A stretch of 12,926 bases of DNA. Origin: Planctomycetaceae bacterium. GTDB taxonomy: Bacteria; Planctomycetota; Planctomycetia; Planctomycetales; Planctomycetaceae. The notes under the pieces are model-generated. The model did no database searches, had not been told where the DNA came from, and saw only the letters and a list, made by a program, of their open reading frames with translations. Positions 1 through 6,922 of this stretch are shown one piece after another (position 1 is the stretch's first letter; every line of letters starts with the position of its first letter). The position numbers and the translations under genes are program-made. The stretch covers positions 1-12,926 of the forward strand of contig JAEUIG010000262.1 of NCBI GenBank assembly GCA_016795125.1. The letters run 5' to 3'.

Positions 1-516
1 CAGCAGCGTGAACCAGAACGCACTGGCGGCGACGGCCACCCAGAGAGGGAACCGCTCCGACAGATTCCGAAGGACAATCTGGCGGTACAGGAGTTCTTCG
101 GCAAACGGCGAGCCGAATATCGCGTTCAGCCAGATTCCGGCCGTGAGATCCGTTGCATCGAATACTGCATCGGTCGAGCGACCAATGAACTGGGGAATGA
201 ACCACAGCAGCGAGACCGAGGCGCCGACGACGAGGCCGCGGCGCCAGTTCGCGATCAGCCCCATTCGGTCCGCCCAATGGCCCTGGTCGTACCTGGAGAG
301 ATAGACGAGTGACGGAATCAGGAGCAGACTCACGCGGATGACGGCGCGGGGCCAACCCCGATTGTCTCCGAACCAGTCCGGGAGGACCGTCTCCGTGCCA
401 ATGAGAAACGCGATCCAGCCACCGTTGACAATCAGGAGCAACGGCCAAAATGGCGCCCGACGGGCGATGTGTGACTTCGCCGACGGTTCACTGCTTAAGA
501 GATGCGGCCGGTCCAT
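1..516 (-). CDS. CPBP-family intramembrane metalloprotease (C-terminus beyond window)
   Basis: Translating the minus strand from an ATG at 516 gives 172 residues with no stop before the window edge, so the 3' end is missing. The protein is strongly hydrophobic, with likely membrane segments near residues 23-40, 58-72, 93-112 and 157-172. At residues 140-145 it has EELLYR, which fits the EExxxR glutamate-pair motif of CPBP (CAAX protease and bacteriocin-processing, Abi) enzymes; in this family the glutamates and later histidines form the active site inside the membrane. The FxxxH and HxxxN motifs expected downstream would lie outside the window. The frame has a stop at 550-552 (minus strand), so 516 is the only ATG for the upstream portion. 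No Shine-Dalgarno is seen. It is divergent from polA. The substrate cannot be told; bacterial members are mostly uncharacterised. Confidence 0.85.
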   Translation of the reverse strand, partial: MDRPHLLSSEPSAKSHIARRAPFWPLLLIVNGGWIAFLIGTETVLPDWFGDNRGWPRAVIRVSLLLIPSLVYLSRYDQGHWADRMGLIANWRRGLVVGASVSLLWFIPQFIGRSTDAVFDATDLTAGIWLNAIFGSPFAEELLYRQIVLRNLSERFPLWVAVAASAFWFTLL

Positions 517-523
517 CCGGCCA

Positions 524-529
524 ATCGTA
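524..529 (-). promoter_or_regulatory. Possible -10-like box (TACGAT) before the CPBP gene
   Basis: On the minus strand the sequence CGCTACGAT lies 7 nt upstream of the ATG at 516. It matches the CGCTACAAT placed 6 nt before polA on the other strand. No -35 hexamer of the TTGACA type is seen at the usual distance. If it is a real -10 box, the transcript would begin at or very near the start codon. This rests only on similarity and position. Confidence 0.3.
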
Positions 530-759
530 GCGGCAGACTCGATTCGACCCTACGCTGAGAGGATCAACCGCCTCAGCCGCACCGCCAACGGATCGCGAAA
601 TCGCATCCAGCACCCGCCCGTTCTTTGGTTTCGAGAAACGGACATCGTGCCACAGACGACGAACGTGTTGCGGTGGCTGCGTCGGTAAAGAACAGCGCGG
701 CGTTGGAGTTCTGCCTCCACGCCACTTCTGGCACGCTGAACGTTTGCTCCCGGCCTCGC

Positions 760-765
760 TACAAT
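760..765 (+). promoter_or_regulatory. Possible -10-like box (TACAAT) directly before polA
   Basis: TACAAT, preceded by CGC, ends 6 nt before the polA ATG at 772. It differs from the TATAAT consensus at one position. Transcription starting about 7 nt after the box would begin at the ATG itself, giving a leaderless mRNA, which fits the lack of a Shine-Dalgarno. The -35 region is poor: CTGAAC at 736-741 matches only three bases of TTGACA. Confidence 0.35.
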
Positions 766-771
766 CCGACG

Positions 772-3462
772 ATGCCAGACACGCTCTACATCGTCGACAC
801 CTACTCACTTATCTTTCAGGTCTACCACGCCATCCGGCAGCCGATGCAGGGAACGCGCGGCCAGCCGACGAACGCCATCTTCGGCATCACGGGCGACCTG
901 CAGCACCTCATCAAGGAGAAGCAGCCGACCCACCTGATCTGCGCCATGGACCACAGCGGGCCGGGTGAGCGCGAAACGCTCTATCCCCAGTACAAGGCGA
1001 ACCGGTCCGCCATGCCGGACGACCTCCGGCCGCAGATTCCGGCGATCGTGGATGTGCTGAACGGTTACCGGATTCCCGTCATCGAACACGCCGGCTGGGA
1101 GGCGGATGACGTCATCGCCACGCTGGCCCGCCGTGCGGCCGAACGCGGCATGGAAGTCCGGATCGTCACCAACGACAAGGACGCCCGACAACTCATCGGC
1201 CCGCGGATCAAGCTGTACAACATCCGCAAAAAGCAGTTCATGGACGAAGCAGCCCTCCTGGAGGACTGGGGCGTCCGCCCGGATCAAGTCGTCGACTTCC
1301 AGTCGCTCGTCGGCGACAGCGTCGACAACGTCCCCGGTGTGCCGCTGGTCGGCCCGAAGAAGGCCAGCGACCTCCTGCAGCGATTCGGCACGCTGGAGGA
1401 AGTCCTCGCCCACGCCGACGAAGCCCCCGGCAAGAAGCTGCAGGAGAATCTCAAAACCTACGCTGACCAGGCCCGGCTGAGCCGCGAACTGGTCCGACTC
1501 CGCGACGACCTGCCGCTGGAGATCGACTGGGACAAGGCGTGCATCCAGGAACCGGACTGCCGCGCGCTGCTGGAACTGTTCACCGACTTTGGATTCCGCC
1601 GCTACTCCGACGAGATGCGGCTGGCGGTCAGCAAGCTCGCGCCGCCGCGACCGGACTCCAGCACGCGAACATTCGTGACGGTCGACGACGCAGAGAAGTT
1701 CGCGACGTTCCTGGCCGGCCTGCAGCAGGCACGCAGGATCTGCTTCGACACCGAGACGACCGGCATCGATCCGACGCGGGCCGACCTTGTCGGTCTCGCG
1801 TTCTGCTGGGAGCCGCACACGTCATACTACCTGCCCGTGCGCGGTCCGGCAGGCGTCGCGGTTCTCGATCAATCGGAAGTCGTCGCGGCGCTGCGGCCGA
1901 TCTTCGCGGACCCTTCCCGCGAGTTCATCAACCAGAACATCAAGTACGACCTGATCGTGCTGCGACGGGCCGGCATCGAGGTGGCACACATCGGCCTCGA
2001 TCCGATGATCGGCGACTACCTGCTCGACTCCGGCGCCAGGACGCACGGCCTGGACGAACTCGCCAAGCGCTACCTGCAGCGGGGGATGATCCCGATCACC
2101 GAGCTGATCGGCAAAGGCAAAACGCAGCTGCAGATGTTCGACGTAGAAGTCGAACGTGCGGCCGAGTACGCCTCGGAAGACGTCGACGTCGCCCTGCAGA
2201 TCGCGGACATCATCCAGGACAAGCTCCAGCAGCAGGAACTATGGGACCTGTACTGGAATCTCGAGCGCCCGCTGATCCCCGTGTTGGCCGACATGGAATG
2301 GACCGGCATCAAGGTCGATGTCGCTGAACTGAAGCGGCAGAGCGCGGACCTCGCCGTGCGGCTCGATGCACTGATGCACGAGATTTACGAAACGGCCGGA
2401 CACGAGTTCAATATCGCGTCCCCGAAACAGCTCGCGACGGTGCTGTTCGACGAACTGGGGCTGCCGGTACTCAAGCGGACAAAAACCGGGCCGAGCACGG
2501 CCGAAGACGTGCTGGAGCGGCTGGCACACAAGCATCCGCTGCCGGCGAAGATCATCGAGCACCGCCAGCTCTCCAAGCTGAAAGGCACCTACCTCGACGC
2601 TCTGCCGGCGCTGGTCAATCCGGAAACCGGGCGGCTGCACACGTCGTTCAGCCAGGTGACGGCGGCGACGGGGCGGCTGTCGTCGAGCGATCCCAACCTG
2701 CAGAACATCCCGATCCGCACCGAGGAAGGCCGGCGGATCCGCAAGGCCTTCATTCCTCACGAACCGGGGTGGAAGCTCGTGTGTGCCGACTACTCGCAGA
2801 TCGAACTGCGAATGCTGGCGCACTACAGCGGCGACCGGGCGCTGGTTGACGCCTTCGAAAGCGGCCTGGACATTCACACGGCGGTCGCCTCGGAGGTCTA
2901 TGGCGTCGAGACAACCGACGTGACGTCCGACATGCGGCGGGTGGCGAAGGCCGTCAACTTCGGCGTGATCTACGGGCAGACCTCGTACGGCCTGGCCGCC
3001 CTGCTGGGAATTCCGCAAGCGGACGCGGCGGACTTCATCGACGCGTACTTCCTGAAGTACGCCGGGGTGGCCCGCTTCATCGAGGAGACTCTCGACCTCG
3101 CCCACAAGCAGGGGTTCGTCACGACGATCATGGGCCGACGCCGCGAGATCAATGGCGTCCGCTCGATCCGGCCCGACAACCTGAACATCGCCGAACGGAC
3201 GGCCGTCAACACCGTGATGCAGGGATCGGCCGCCGACCTGATCAAGAAAGCCATGATCTCGCTGCACGCCCGGTTGCAGCGCGAGCAGCACCCGGCCCGC
3301 ATGCTGCTCCAGATTCACGATGAACTCGTCTTCGAAGCGCCGGCGGACGCCGTCGAGTCGCTGCAGTGCATCGCCCGCGAAGAGATGACCGGCGCCATCC
3401 CCCTGCACGTCCCGCTCGTCGTGGACATCAAGTCCGGCGACAACTGGCTGGACGCGAAGTGA
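772..3462 (+). CDS. polA: DNA polymerase I
   Basis: This is an 896-residue three-domain polymerase that fills gaps, removes RNA primers and works in repair. The 5'-nuclease domain (about 1-290) keeps the metal ligands D9, D60, E110/D112/D113 (EADD), D135/D137 (NDKD) and D182/D185 (GDSVDNVPGV). The 3'-5' exonuclease (about 300-490) has DTETTG at 326-331 (D326, E328), NIKYD at 389-393 and YASED at 466-470, so proofreading looks intact. The polymerase domain has motif A DYSQIELR (D673), the fingers helix RRVAKAVNFGVIYG (K726, F730, Y734) and motif C QIHDELVFE (H849, D850). F730 is the usual dideoxy-discriminating phenylalanine. The frame stays open upstream to 625, but those 49 codons resemble no polymerase; the family N-terminus starts at MPDTLYIVDTYSLIF. 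In E. coli the position equivalent to Q16 is an arginine. Confidence 0.97.
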   Translation: MPDTLYIVDTYSLIFQVYHAIRQPMQGTRGQPTNAIFGITGDLQHLIKEKQPTHLICAMDHSGPGERETLYPQYKANRSAMPDDLRPQIPAIVDVLNGYRIPVIEHAGWEADDVIATLARRAAERGMEVRIVTNDKDARQLIGPRIKLYNIRKKQFMDEAALLEDWGVRPDQVVDFQSLVGDSVDNVPGVPLVGPKKASDLLQRFGTLEEVLAHADEAPGKKLQENLKTYADQARLSRELVRLRDDLPLEIDWDKACIQEPDCRALLELFTDFGFRRYSDEMRLAVSKLAPPRPDSSTRTFVTVDDAEKFATFLAGLQQARRICFDTETTGIDPTRADLVGLAFCWEPHTSYYLPVRGPAGVAVLDQSEVVAALRPIFADPSREFINQNIKYDLIVLRRAGIEVAHIGLDPMIGDYLLDSGARTHGLDELAKRYLQRGMIPITELIGKGKTQLQMFDVEVERAAEYASEDVDVALQIADIIQDKLQQQELWDLYWNLERPLIPVLADMEWTGIKVDVAELKRQSADLAVRLDALMHEIYETAGHEFNIASPKQLATVLFDELGLPVLKRTKTGPSTAEDVLERLAHKHPLPAKIIEHRQLSKLKGTYLDALPALVNPETGRLHTSFSQVTAATGRLSSSDPNLQNIPIRTEEGRRIRKAFIPHEPGWKLVCADYSQIELRMLAHYSGDRALVDAFESGLDIHTAVASEVYGVETTDVTSDMRRVAKAVNFGVIYGQTSYGLAALLGIPQADAADFIDAYFLKYAGVARFIEETLDLAHKQGFVTTIMGRRREINGVRSIRPDNLNIAERTAVNTVMQGSAADLIKKAMISLHARLQREQHPARMLLQIHDELVFEAPADAVESLQCIAREEMTGAIPLHVPLVVDIKSGDNWLDAK

Positions 3463-3544
3463 CGATTTGGGATTCAGGAAAGGATAAGCAACGGACACGA
3501 ACTTCGGACTGCATGACGTTGCCTGGACGAGCCGACTCTCAACC

Positions 3545-3586
3545 AATTTGCAATTTGCAATGTTCAATTTGCAATTTGCAATCTTC
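3545..3586 (+). repeat. Six tandem 7-nt units (AATTTGC type)
   Basis: Six consecutive heptamers fill 42 bases: AATTTGC, AATTTGC, AATGTTC, AATTTGC, AATTTGC, AATCTTC. Four copies are identical, and units 3 and 6 are variants. The tract is AT-rich inside GC-rich DNA and sits between polA and the dehydrogenase gene. Just downstream, CCCTTTGC occurs twice in tandem (3593-3608). The tract resembles intergenic short-tandem heptamer elements known from other bacteria such as cyanobacteria; the function is unknown. Confidence 0.9.
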
Positions 3587-3644
3587 TTTCTACCCTTTGC
3601 CCCTTTGCCGCCGCCGGACGGCGCAGTCGCCTGCGGTTCCCCGC

Positions 3645-3650
3645 TAAACT
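3645..3650 (+). promoter_or_regulatory. Possible -10-like box (TAAACT) before the dehydrogenase gene
   Basis: CGCTAAACT lies 19 nt upstream of the ATG at 3670 and shares the CGCTA start with the boxes before polA and the CPBP gene. A start site about 7 nt downstream would leave a leader of roughly 13 nt. There is no recognisable -35 element and no Shine-Dalgarno. The call rests on motif recurrence only. Confidence 0.3.
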
Positions 3651-3669
3651 CCCCCTTTCGCATCGCCCC

Positions 3670-4653
3670 ATGAAGCCCACCGTCCGCATCTGCGCTCTCG
3701 ACTCCAACACTGGCCCGCATATTTCTCTGTTGGAGAACTCGGGATTTGAAGTACTGCCCGGTCATCGGACCGTGTCGGGCTGGACCGAGGAGGAAGTGGG
3801 CCAGACGATCCGCGGCGCGAGCGCGGTCATCGCCGGAGCCGAGCCGTACACGGCCCGCGTGCTCGAAGCGACGCCGGGGCTGCGGGTCATCGCGCGGACG
3901 GGAGTCGGCTTCGACGCGGTCGATCTCGCTGCCTGCGAACGGCTCGGCATCGTGCTGGTCACAACACCGGGGGTCAATCACGACTCAGTCGCCGAAATGG
4001 CGATCGCCATGATCATGGGCATCGGTCGCGGGTTCCCCCGGCTCGACATGAAAGTCCGTCGCGGCGACTGGAAGCGCGAGTTTTTCCCGCGCGTCATGGG
4101 CACCACGCTCGGCGTCGTCGGCCTCGGCCGCATCGGCCGGGCGCTCGTCAGCAGGGCGGTCGGCGTGGGGATGAAAGTCGTCGCCTGCGAGCCGTGCCCC
4201 GACCCGAAATTCTGCCGGAAGTGGAACATCGAACTCACCGACTTCGAAGGCGTTCTGAAGCGCGCCGACTACCTGTCGCTGCACAGCCCGCTCAACGCCG
4301 AGACGCAGCACATGATGAACGCACGCACCTTCAGCTTGATGAAGGCCGGATCAGTGCTGATCAACACGTCGCGCGGCGGACTGGTGGACGAGGCCGCACT
4401 GGTTGACGCGCTCAGGTCCGGCCATCTGCGAGCGGCCGGGCTGGACGTGTTCGAAGTCGAGCCGCTCCCGCTCGACAGCCCGCTGATCCAGATGGAGAAC
4501 GTCATGCTGGCCGGTCACGTCGCCGGCACGGACCTCGAGGCGCGGCTCGATTCGCAGAAAATGGCGGCCGAATTGATCGTCGCCCTCAAGCGCGGCGAAT
4601 GGCCGGCCCACGCCATCCAGAACAAGAAGCTCACGAGCGCCTGGCGCTGGTAG
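3670..4653 (+). CDS. D-isomer-specific 2-hydroxyacid dehydrogenase (phosphoglycerate-dehydrogenase-like)
   Basis: A 327-residue cytosolic NAD-dependent oxidoreductase, about the normal length for a single-unit member of the family. Substrate-domain halves flank a central Rossmann domain containing GVVGLGRIGR (glycine motif G151-x-G153-x-x-G156). The acidic E174 after the second strand favours NAD over NADP. The catalytic set is present: R235 in NTSRGGLVDE, E264 in DVFEVEP and H283 in LAGHVAGTD; R76 in ARTGVGFD matches the conserved substrate-side arginine. The segment before the histidine is AGH instead of the common (S/T)PH. There is no regulatory ACT domain as found in long SerA enzymes. 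It could be a serine-pathway phosphoglycerate dehydrogenase or a glyoxylate/hydroxypyruvate-type reductase; sequence alone does not decide. It follows polA after 207 bp and is convergent with the symporter gene, 44 bp apart. Confidence 0.9.
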   Translation: MKPTVRICALDSNTGPHISLLENSGFEVLPGHRTVSGWTEEEVGQTIRGASAVIAGAEPYTARVLEATPGLRVIARTGVGFDAVDLAACERLGIVLVTTPGVNHDSVAEMAIAMIMGIGRGFPRLDMKVRRGDWKREFFPRVMGTTLGVVGLGRIGRALVSRAVGVGMKVVACEPCPDPKFCRKWNIELTDFEGVLKRADYLSLHSPLNAETQHMMNARTFSLMKAGSVLINTSRGGLVDEAALVDALRSGHLRAAGLDVFEVEPLPLDSPLIQMENVMLAGHVAGTDLEARLDSQKMAAELIVALKRGEWPAHAIQNKKLTSAWRW

Positions 4654-4697
4654 CCGCCCCGCCAATCCGCTCCCATCCACGCTTGCGGTTTCGCAGC

Positions 4698-6332
4698 CTA
4701 CTCCGCCACGCCCGCATCTTTCCCATACACGACGTTCCACCAGCCGTACCGCTGCGCTTTCGACGCATCTTCCTCGGACCTGGGCAGCAGGTACCCGAGC
4801 ACGGCGGCTGTGACCACCGTCACCGAATAGGGGACGACAGTGGAGTAGGCGATCGACGGAGTGACGTCCTTGTCGATCAGCACGTCCCACCACGCCCACA
4901 GGATGCTGACGAGCAGTCCCGCCAGTGCGGCCGGGACGACGGCCCGCGTCGAGCTGCGGGGCAGGAACATGCCGACAAAGAACATGCCGGCCAGCGGCCC
5001 CAGAAACAGGTTGAAGAACTTGGGCATGATGTCGACGATGGTCAGCTCCCGCGCCGTGACGATGTAGTTCACCACGTAGGCGAACAGCGTCACCAGCAGC
5101 GTGACGGCGAATGTCATCGCGCGGGCGAACTTGAGATTGGCTTCCTTGGCTTCGGCGGTCGCCTGCTTGCGGTTCGGCAGCAGGTCCTGCGAGATCACAG
5201 CCGCGATCGCGTTCGCCCCGGATTCCAGGGTCTGAATCGCATCGCACAGGAACGCCGAGACGATCAGACCTGCACAGCCCGCGGGCAACCGGGTGCCGAG
5301 AAAATGCGGGAACAGCTTGTCGGCCATTTTGTCGGCCGTCTGCCCGGCCGGTAGCTGGCCGGAATGATTCAGGTAGTAGGCGAGCAGCGCCAGGCCCGCC
5401 AGCGACATCAGCGTGGCCATGGTGATGTCGACGCCCATGTTGATGAAGTAACTCTTGCGGGCTGCCTGGACCGAGCCGGTCGCAAAGTACCGTTGCAGCA
5501 CGACCTGGTCGGAGCCGTGCGTGCAGATCGTCCAGAAGAACGTATTGACGATCGCCGTCACCACGGTGAAGCGGACGGTGACGTCAAAGCTGAACCACTC
5601 CAGCGAGGTGTGCGTCTGCCGATAGTTGGCCGCCGTGCTCCACCAGTCCGCAGGACCAGTCCCGTCGATGTACACCACGTAGCCGATGGCCAGCAGCACT
5701 CCGGCCAGCAGCAGCAGGCACTGGAGCACGTCGACCCATACGAGCGCCTCCATCCCGCCCATGGCGGTGTAGACGGCGGCCACGATGCCGATCATGCCGA
5801 CGCACCAGAGCATGTCGTCGCCGGGGAGCCATGCCCAGTCCCCCCCTTTGATCTGCATCAGCGCCGTCGACGCCGCAAACACCACGACGCTCATCCAGCC
5901 CAGCCGCAGAAACATGAACAACCCGCCCGCCATGAATCGCACGGGAGGGCTGAAACGGCGTTCGAGGTACTCGTAGGCGCTCGTCAGCCGCAGCCGCATG
6001 AAAAACGGCACCCACACGAAGGCAATGACCAGAAAGCTGAGCGGCAGCGAGGCCTGGCCGAGGAACATGCCGATGCCGCGCTTGACGATCTCCCCCGGAT
6101 TGCCCAGGTACGAGATCGTCGAGAACAGCGTCGCCAGGATGCTGAGACCGACGGCGATGAACGGGATGCGCCGCCCGCCGACGAAGAAGTCTTCGGTGGA
6201 CGTCTGCTTTCTGCTGAACCAGACGGCAATCCCGAACGTCAGCAGCAGATACGCGACAATCGCCGCATAGTCGAGCCCCTGCAGGCCGCCGGGAAGTTCT
6301 GCAGCCGTTTCGTCAGCGGCGAGGACAAACAA
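4698..6332 (-). CDS. Sodium:solute symporter (SSS family)
   Basis: A 544-residue polytopic inner-membrane protein of the solute:sodium symporter (SLC5-like) family, with roughly 13-14 hydrophobic segments. Family landmarks in order are EDFFVGGRRIPFIAVGLSIL (47-66), TSAYEYLERRF (117-127), YTAMGGMEALVWVDVLQ (188-204), GSDQVVLQRYFATG (273-286) and GLIVSAFLCDAIQTLESGAN (355-374). The last is the segment that carries Na2-site serines in vSGLT-type carriers; here the pair appears as Q367-T368. The start is TTG at 6332: no ATG exists upstream before the stop at 6366-6368, and a GGAG lies 8 nt before it. The next methionines fall well inside the first membrane helices. Substrate (sugar, amino acid, organic acid or other) cannot be assigned. 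It is convergent with the dehydrogenase gene; no terminator with a T-tract is seen between them. Confidence 0.93.
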   Translation of the reverse strand: MFVLAADETAAELPGGLQGLDYAAIVAYLLLTFGIAVWFSRKQTSTEDFFVGGRRIPFIAVGLSILATLFSTISYLGNPGEIVKRGIGMFLGQASLPLSFLVIAFVWVPFFMRLRLTSAYEYLERRFSPPVRFMAGGLFMFLRLGWMSVVVFAASTALMQIKGGDWAWLPGDDMLWCVGMIGIVAAVYTAMGGMEALVWVDVLQCLLLLAGVLLAIGYVVYIDGTGPADWWSTAANYRQTHTSLEWFSFDVTVRFTVVTAIVNTFFWTICTHGSDQVVLQRYFATGSVQAARKSYFINMGVDITMATLMSLAGLALLAYYLNHSGQLPAGQTADKMADKLFPHFLGTRLPAGCAGLIVSAFLCDAIQTLESGANAIAAVISQDLLPNRKQATAEAKEANLKFARAMTFAVTLLVTLFAYVVNYIVTARELTIVDIMPKFFNLFLGPLAGMFFVGMFLPRSSTRAVVPAALAGLLVSILWAWWDVLIDKDVTPSIAYSTVVPYSVTVVTAAVLGYLLPRSEEDASKAQRYGWWNVVYGKDAGVAE

Positions 6333-6340
6333 TATACCGG

Positions 6341-6344
6341 CTCC
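6341..6344 (-). promoter_or_regulatory. Ribosome binding site supporting the TTG start of the symporter
   Basis: On the minus strand GGAG is followed by an 8-nt spacer and then TTG at 6332. It is the only good Shine-Dalgarno match near the N-terminus of the symporter and is the main reason for choosing this non-ATG start. Confidence 0.55.
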
Positions 6345-6386
6345 GGATAGCGGTCGAGTTTCGAGTCAGTCGCAAGCCGTCGCATT

Positions 6387-6421
6387 GTGCCCGGAACGAC
6401 GTGACGAACGCAACCGGGCAC
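6387..6421. repeat. Small hairpin, 8-bp stem
   Basis: GTGCCCGG (6387-6394) pairs perfectly with CCGGGCAC (6414-6421) across a 19-nt loop. It lies about 55 nt upstream of the symporter start in minus orientation. No T-run follows on either strand, so an intrinsic terminator is unlikely. It may be a chance structure in GC-rich DNA. Confidence 0.4.
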
Positions 6422-6529
6422 GCCGGGTTCTCAGGTTCATCCGGGACGTGGCGCCGGCCTCGCACAATAATCGTACTTCTCCGTCCATGGAGACTTGTCA
6501 CCCGCGCCAATCTCTGCAGAGAAAGGAAG

Positions 6530-6614
6530 TTCACCACGGAGTCCACGGAGGACACGGAGAAAGAACGTTCAATTCCCCTTTCTTCTCCGTGGTCTCCGTG
6601 GACTCCGTGGTGAA
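6530..6614. repeat. Large inverted repeat made of 9-nt units (CACGGAG type)
   Basis: The left arm 6530-6566 and right arm 6578-6614 are complementary at about 33 of 37 positions around an 11-nt loop; the outer 21 bp (6530-6550 with 6594-6614) pair perfectly. Each arm is itself three tandem 9-nt units: CACGGAGTC, CACGGAGGA, CACGGAGAA on the left, and TCTCCGTGG, TCTCCGTGG, ACTCCGTGG on the right. It lies in the spacer between two divergently oriented genes. The structure is consistent with a dispersed, non-coding palindromic (REP/MITE-like) element. No flanking target duplication was recognised. Confidence 0.9.
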
Positions 6615-6922
6615 TCTGTCGCTGCGGATCACTGTTTGGCTCGGGATTCCTCCGGTTGACAATGATTGAAGTTCAGTCCTTTCAAGGGGGCGTTGCCTGT
6701 ACCCTCAATCGTTGTGGAAAACCGGTGGCGCGCCCTGAAGAATCAGCAGCTCGGCGAACACGCGTGGTTGCAATCGTCACGCGGGTTGCCGAAGATCAGC
6801 CGGTCGCAAGGGCCGAATATCGACCACTTACCGCTTTTGCGCCCACTTCCTTCGGCCCTCCTGCGTAAACGTGCCGTGCTGACGTTTCCCCGCTTCTCCG
6901 GCGGATCGACCCGCGAACCGAC

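Larger units (their letters stand above)
6369..6922. other. Gene-poor spacer between symporter and secretion operon
   Basis: About 550 bases without a convincing gene. Short open frames exist (for example 6666-6926 on the plus strand) but they show no family motif, no ribosome site and a composition expected by chance. The spacer holds an 8-bp hairpin at 6387-6421, the large inverted repeat at 6530-6614, and a 6-bp inverted repeat AAACGT/ACGTTT at 6867-6887 some 35 nt before the first operon gene. A TTGACA sits at 6656-6661, but no acceptable -10 follows at 16-18 nt, so I do not call a promoter. The promoter of the secretion operon should lie here. Confidence 0.6.

Noticed and set aside
625..771. 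Upstream extension of polA by 49 codons
   Set aside because: The extra residues match no Pol I N-terminus, and the family start MPDTLYIVD begins at 772.
2239..3981. 580-codon open frame on the minus strand across the polA end and dehydrogenase start
   Set aside because: It spans two well-supported plus-strand genes, the intergenic heptad tract and a composition typical of antisense shadow.
4654..4697. Bidirectional terminator between the convergent dehydrogenase and symporter genes
   Set aside because: Only a weak 5-bp stem (TTGCG with CGCAG, one G-T pair) and no T-tract on either strand.
5364..6350. 328-codon open frame on the plus strand inside the symporter
   Set aside because: Antisense to a clear SSS gene; His/Gln/Arg-rich low-information sequence without family motifs.
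6530..6614. CRISPR-like repeat array
   Set aside because: The repeated units are 9-nt, contiguous and arranged as an inverted repeat with no unique spacers and no cas genes.
6530..6614. Intrinsic terminator for the symporter or the secretion operon
   Set aside because: It lies upstream of both flanking genes and lacks a T-tract after the stem.
6656..6684. Sigma-70 promoter from TTGACA at 6656
   Set aside because: No sequence close to TATAAT lies 16-18 nt downstream (CTTTCA at the 17-nt position).
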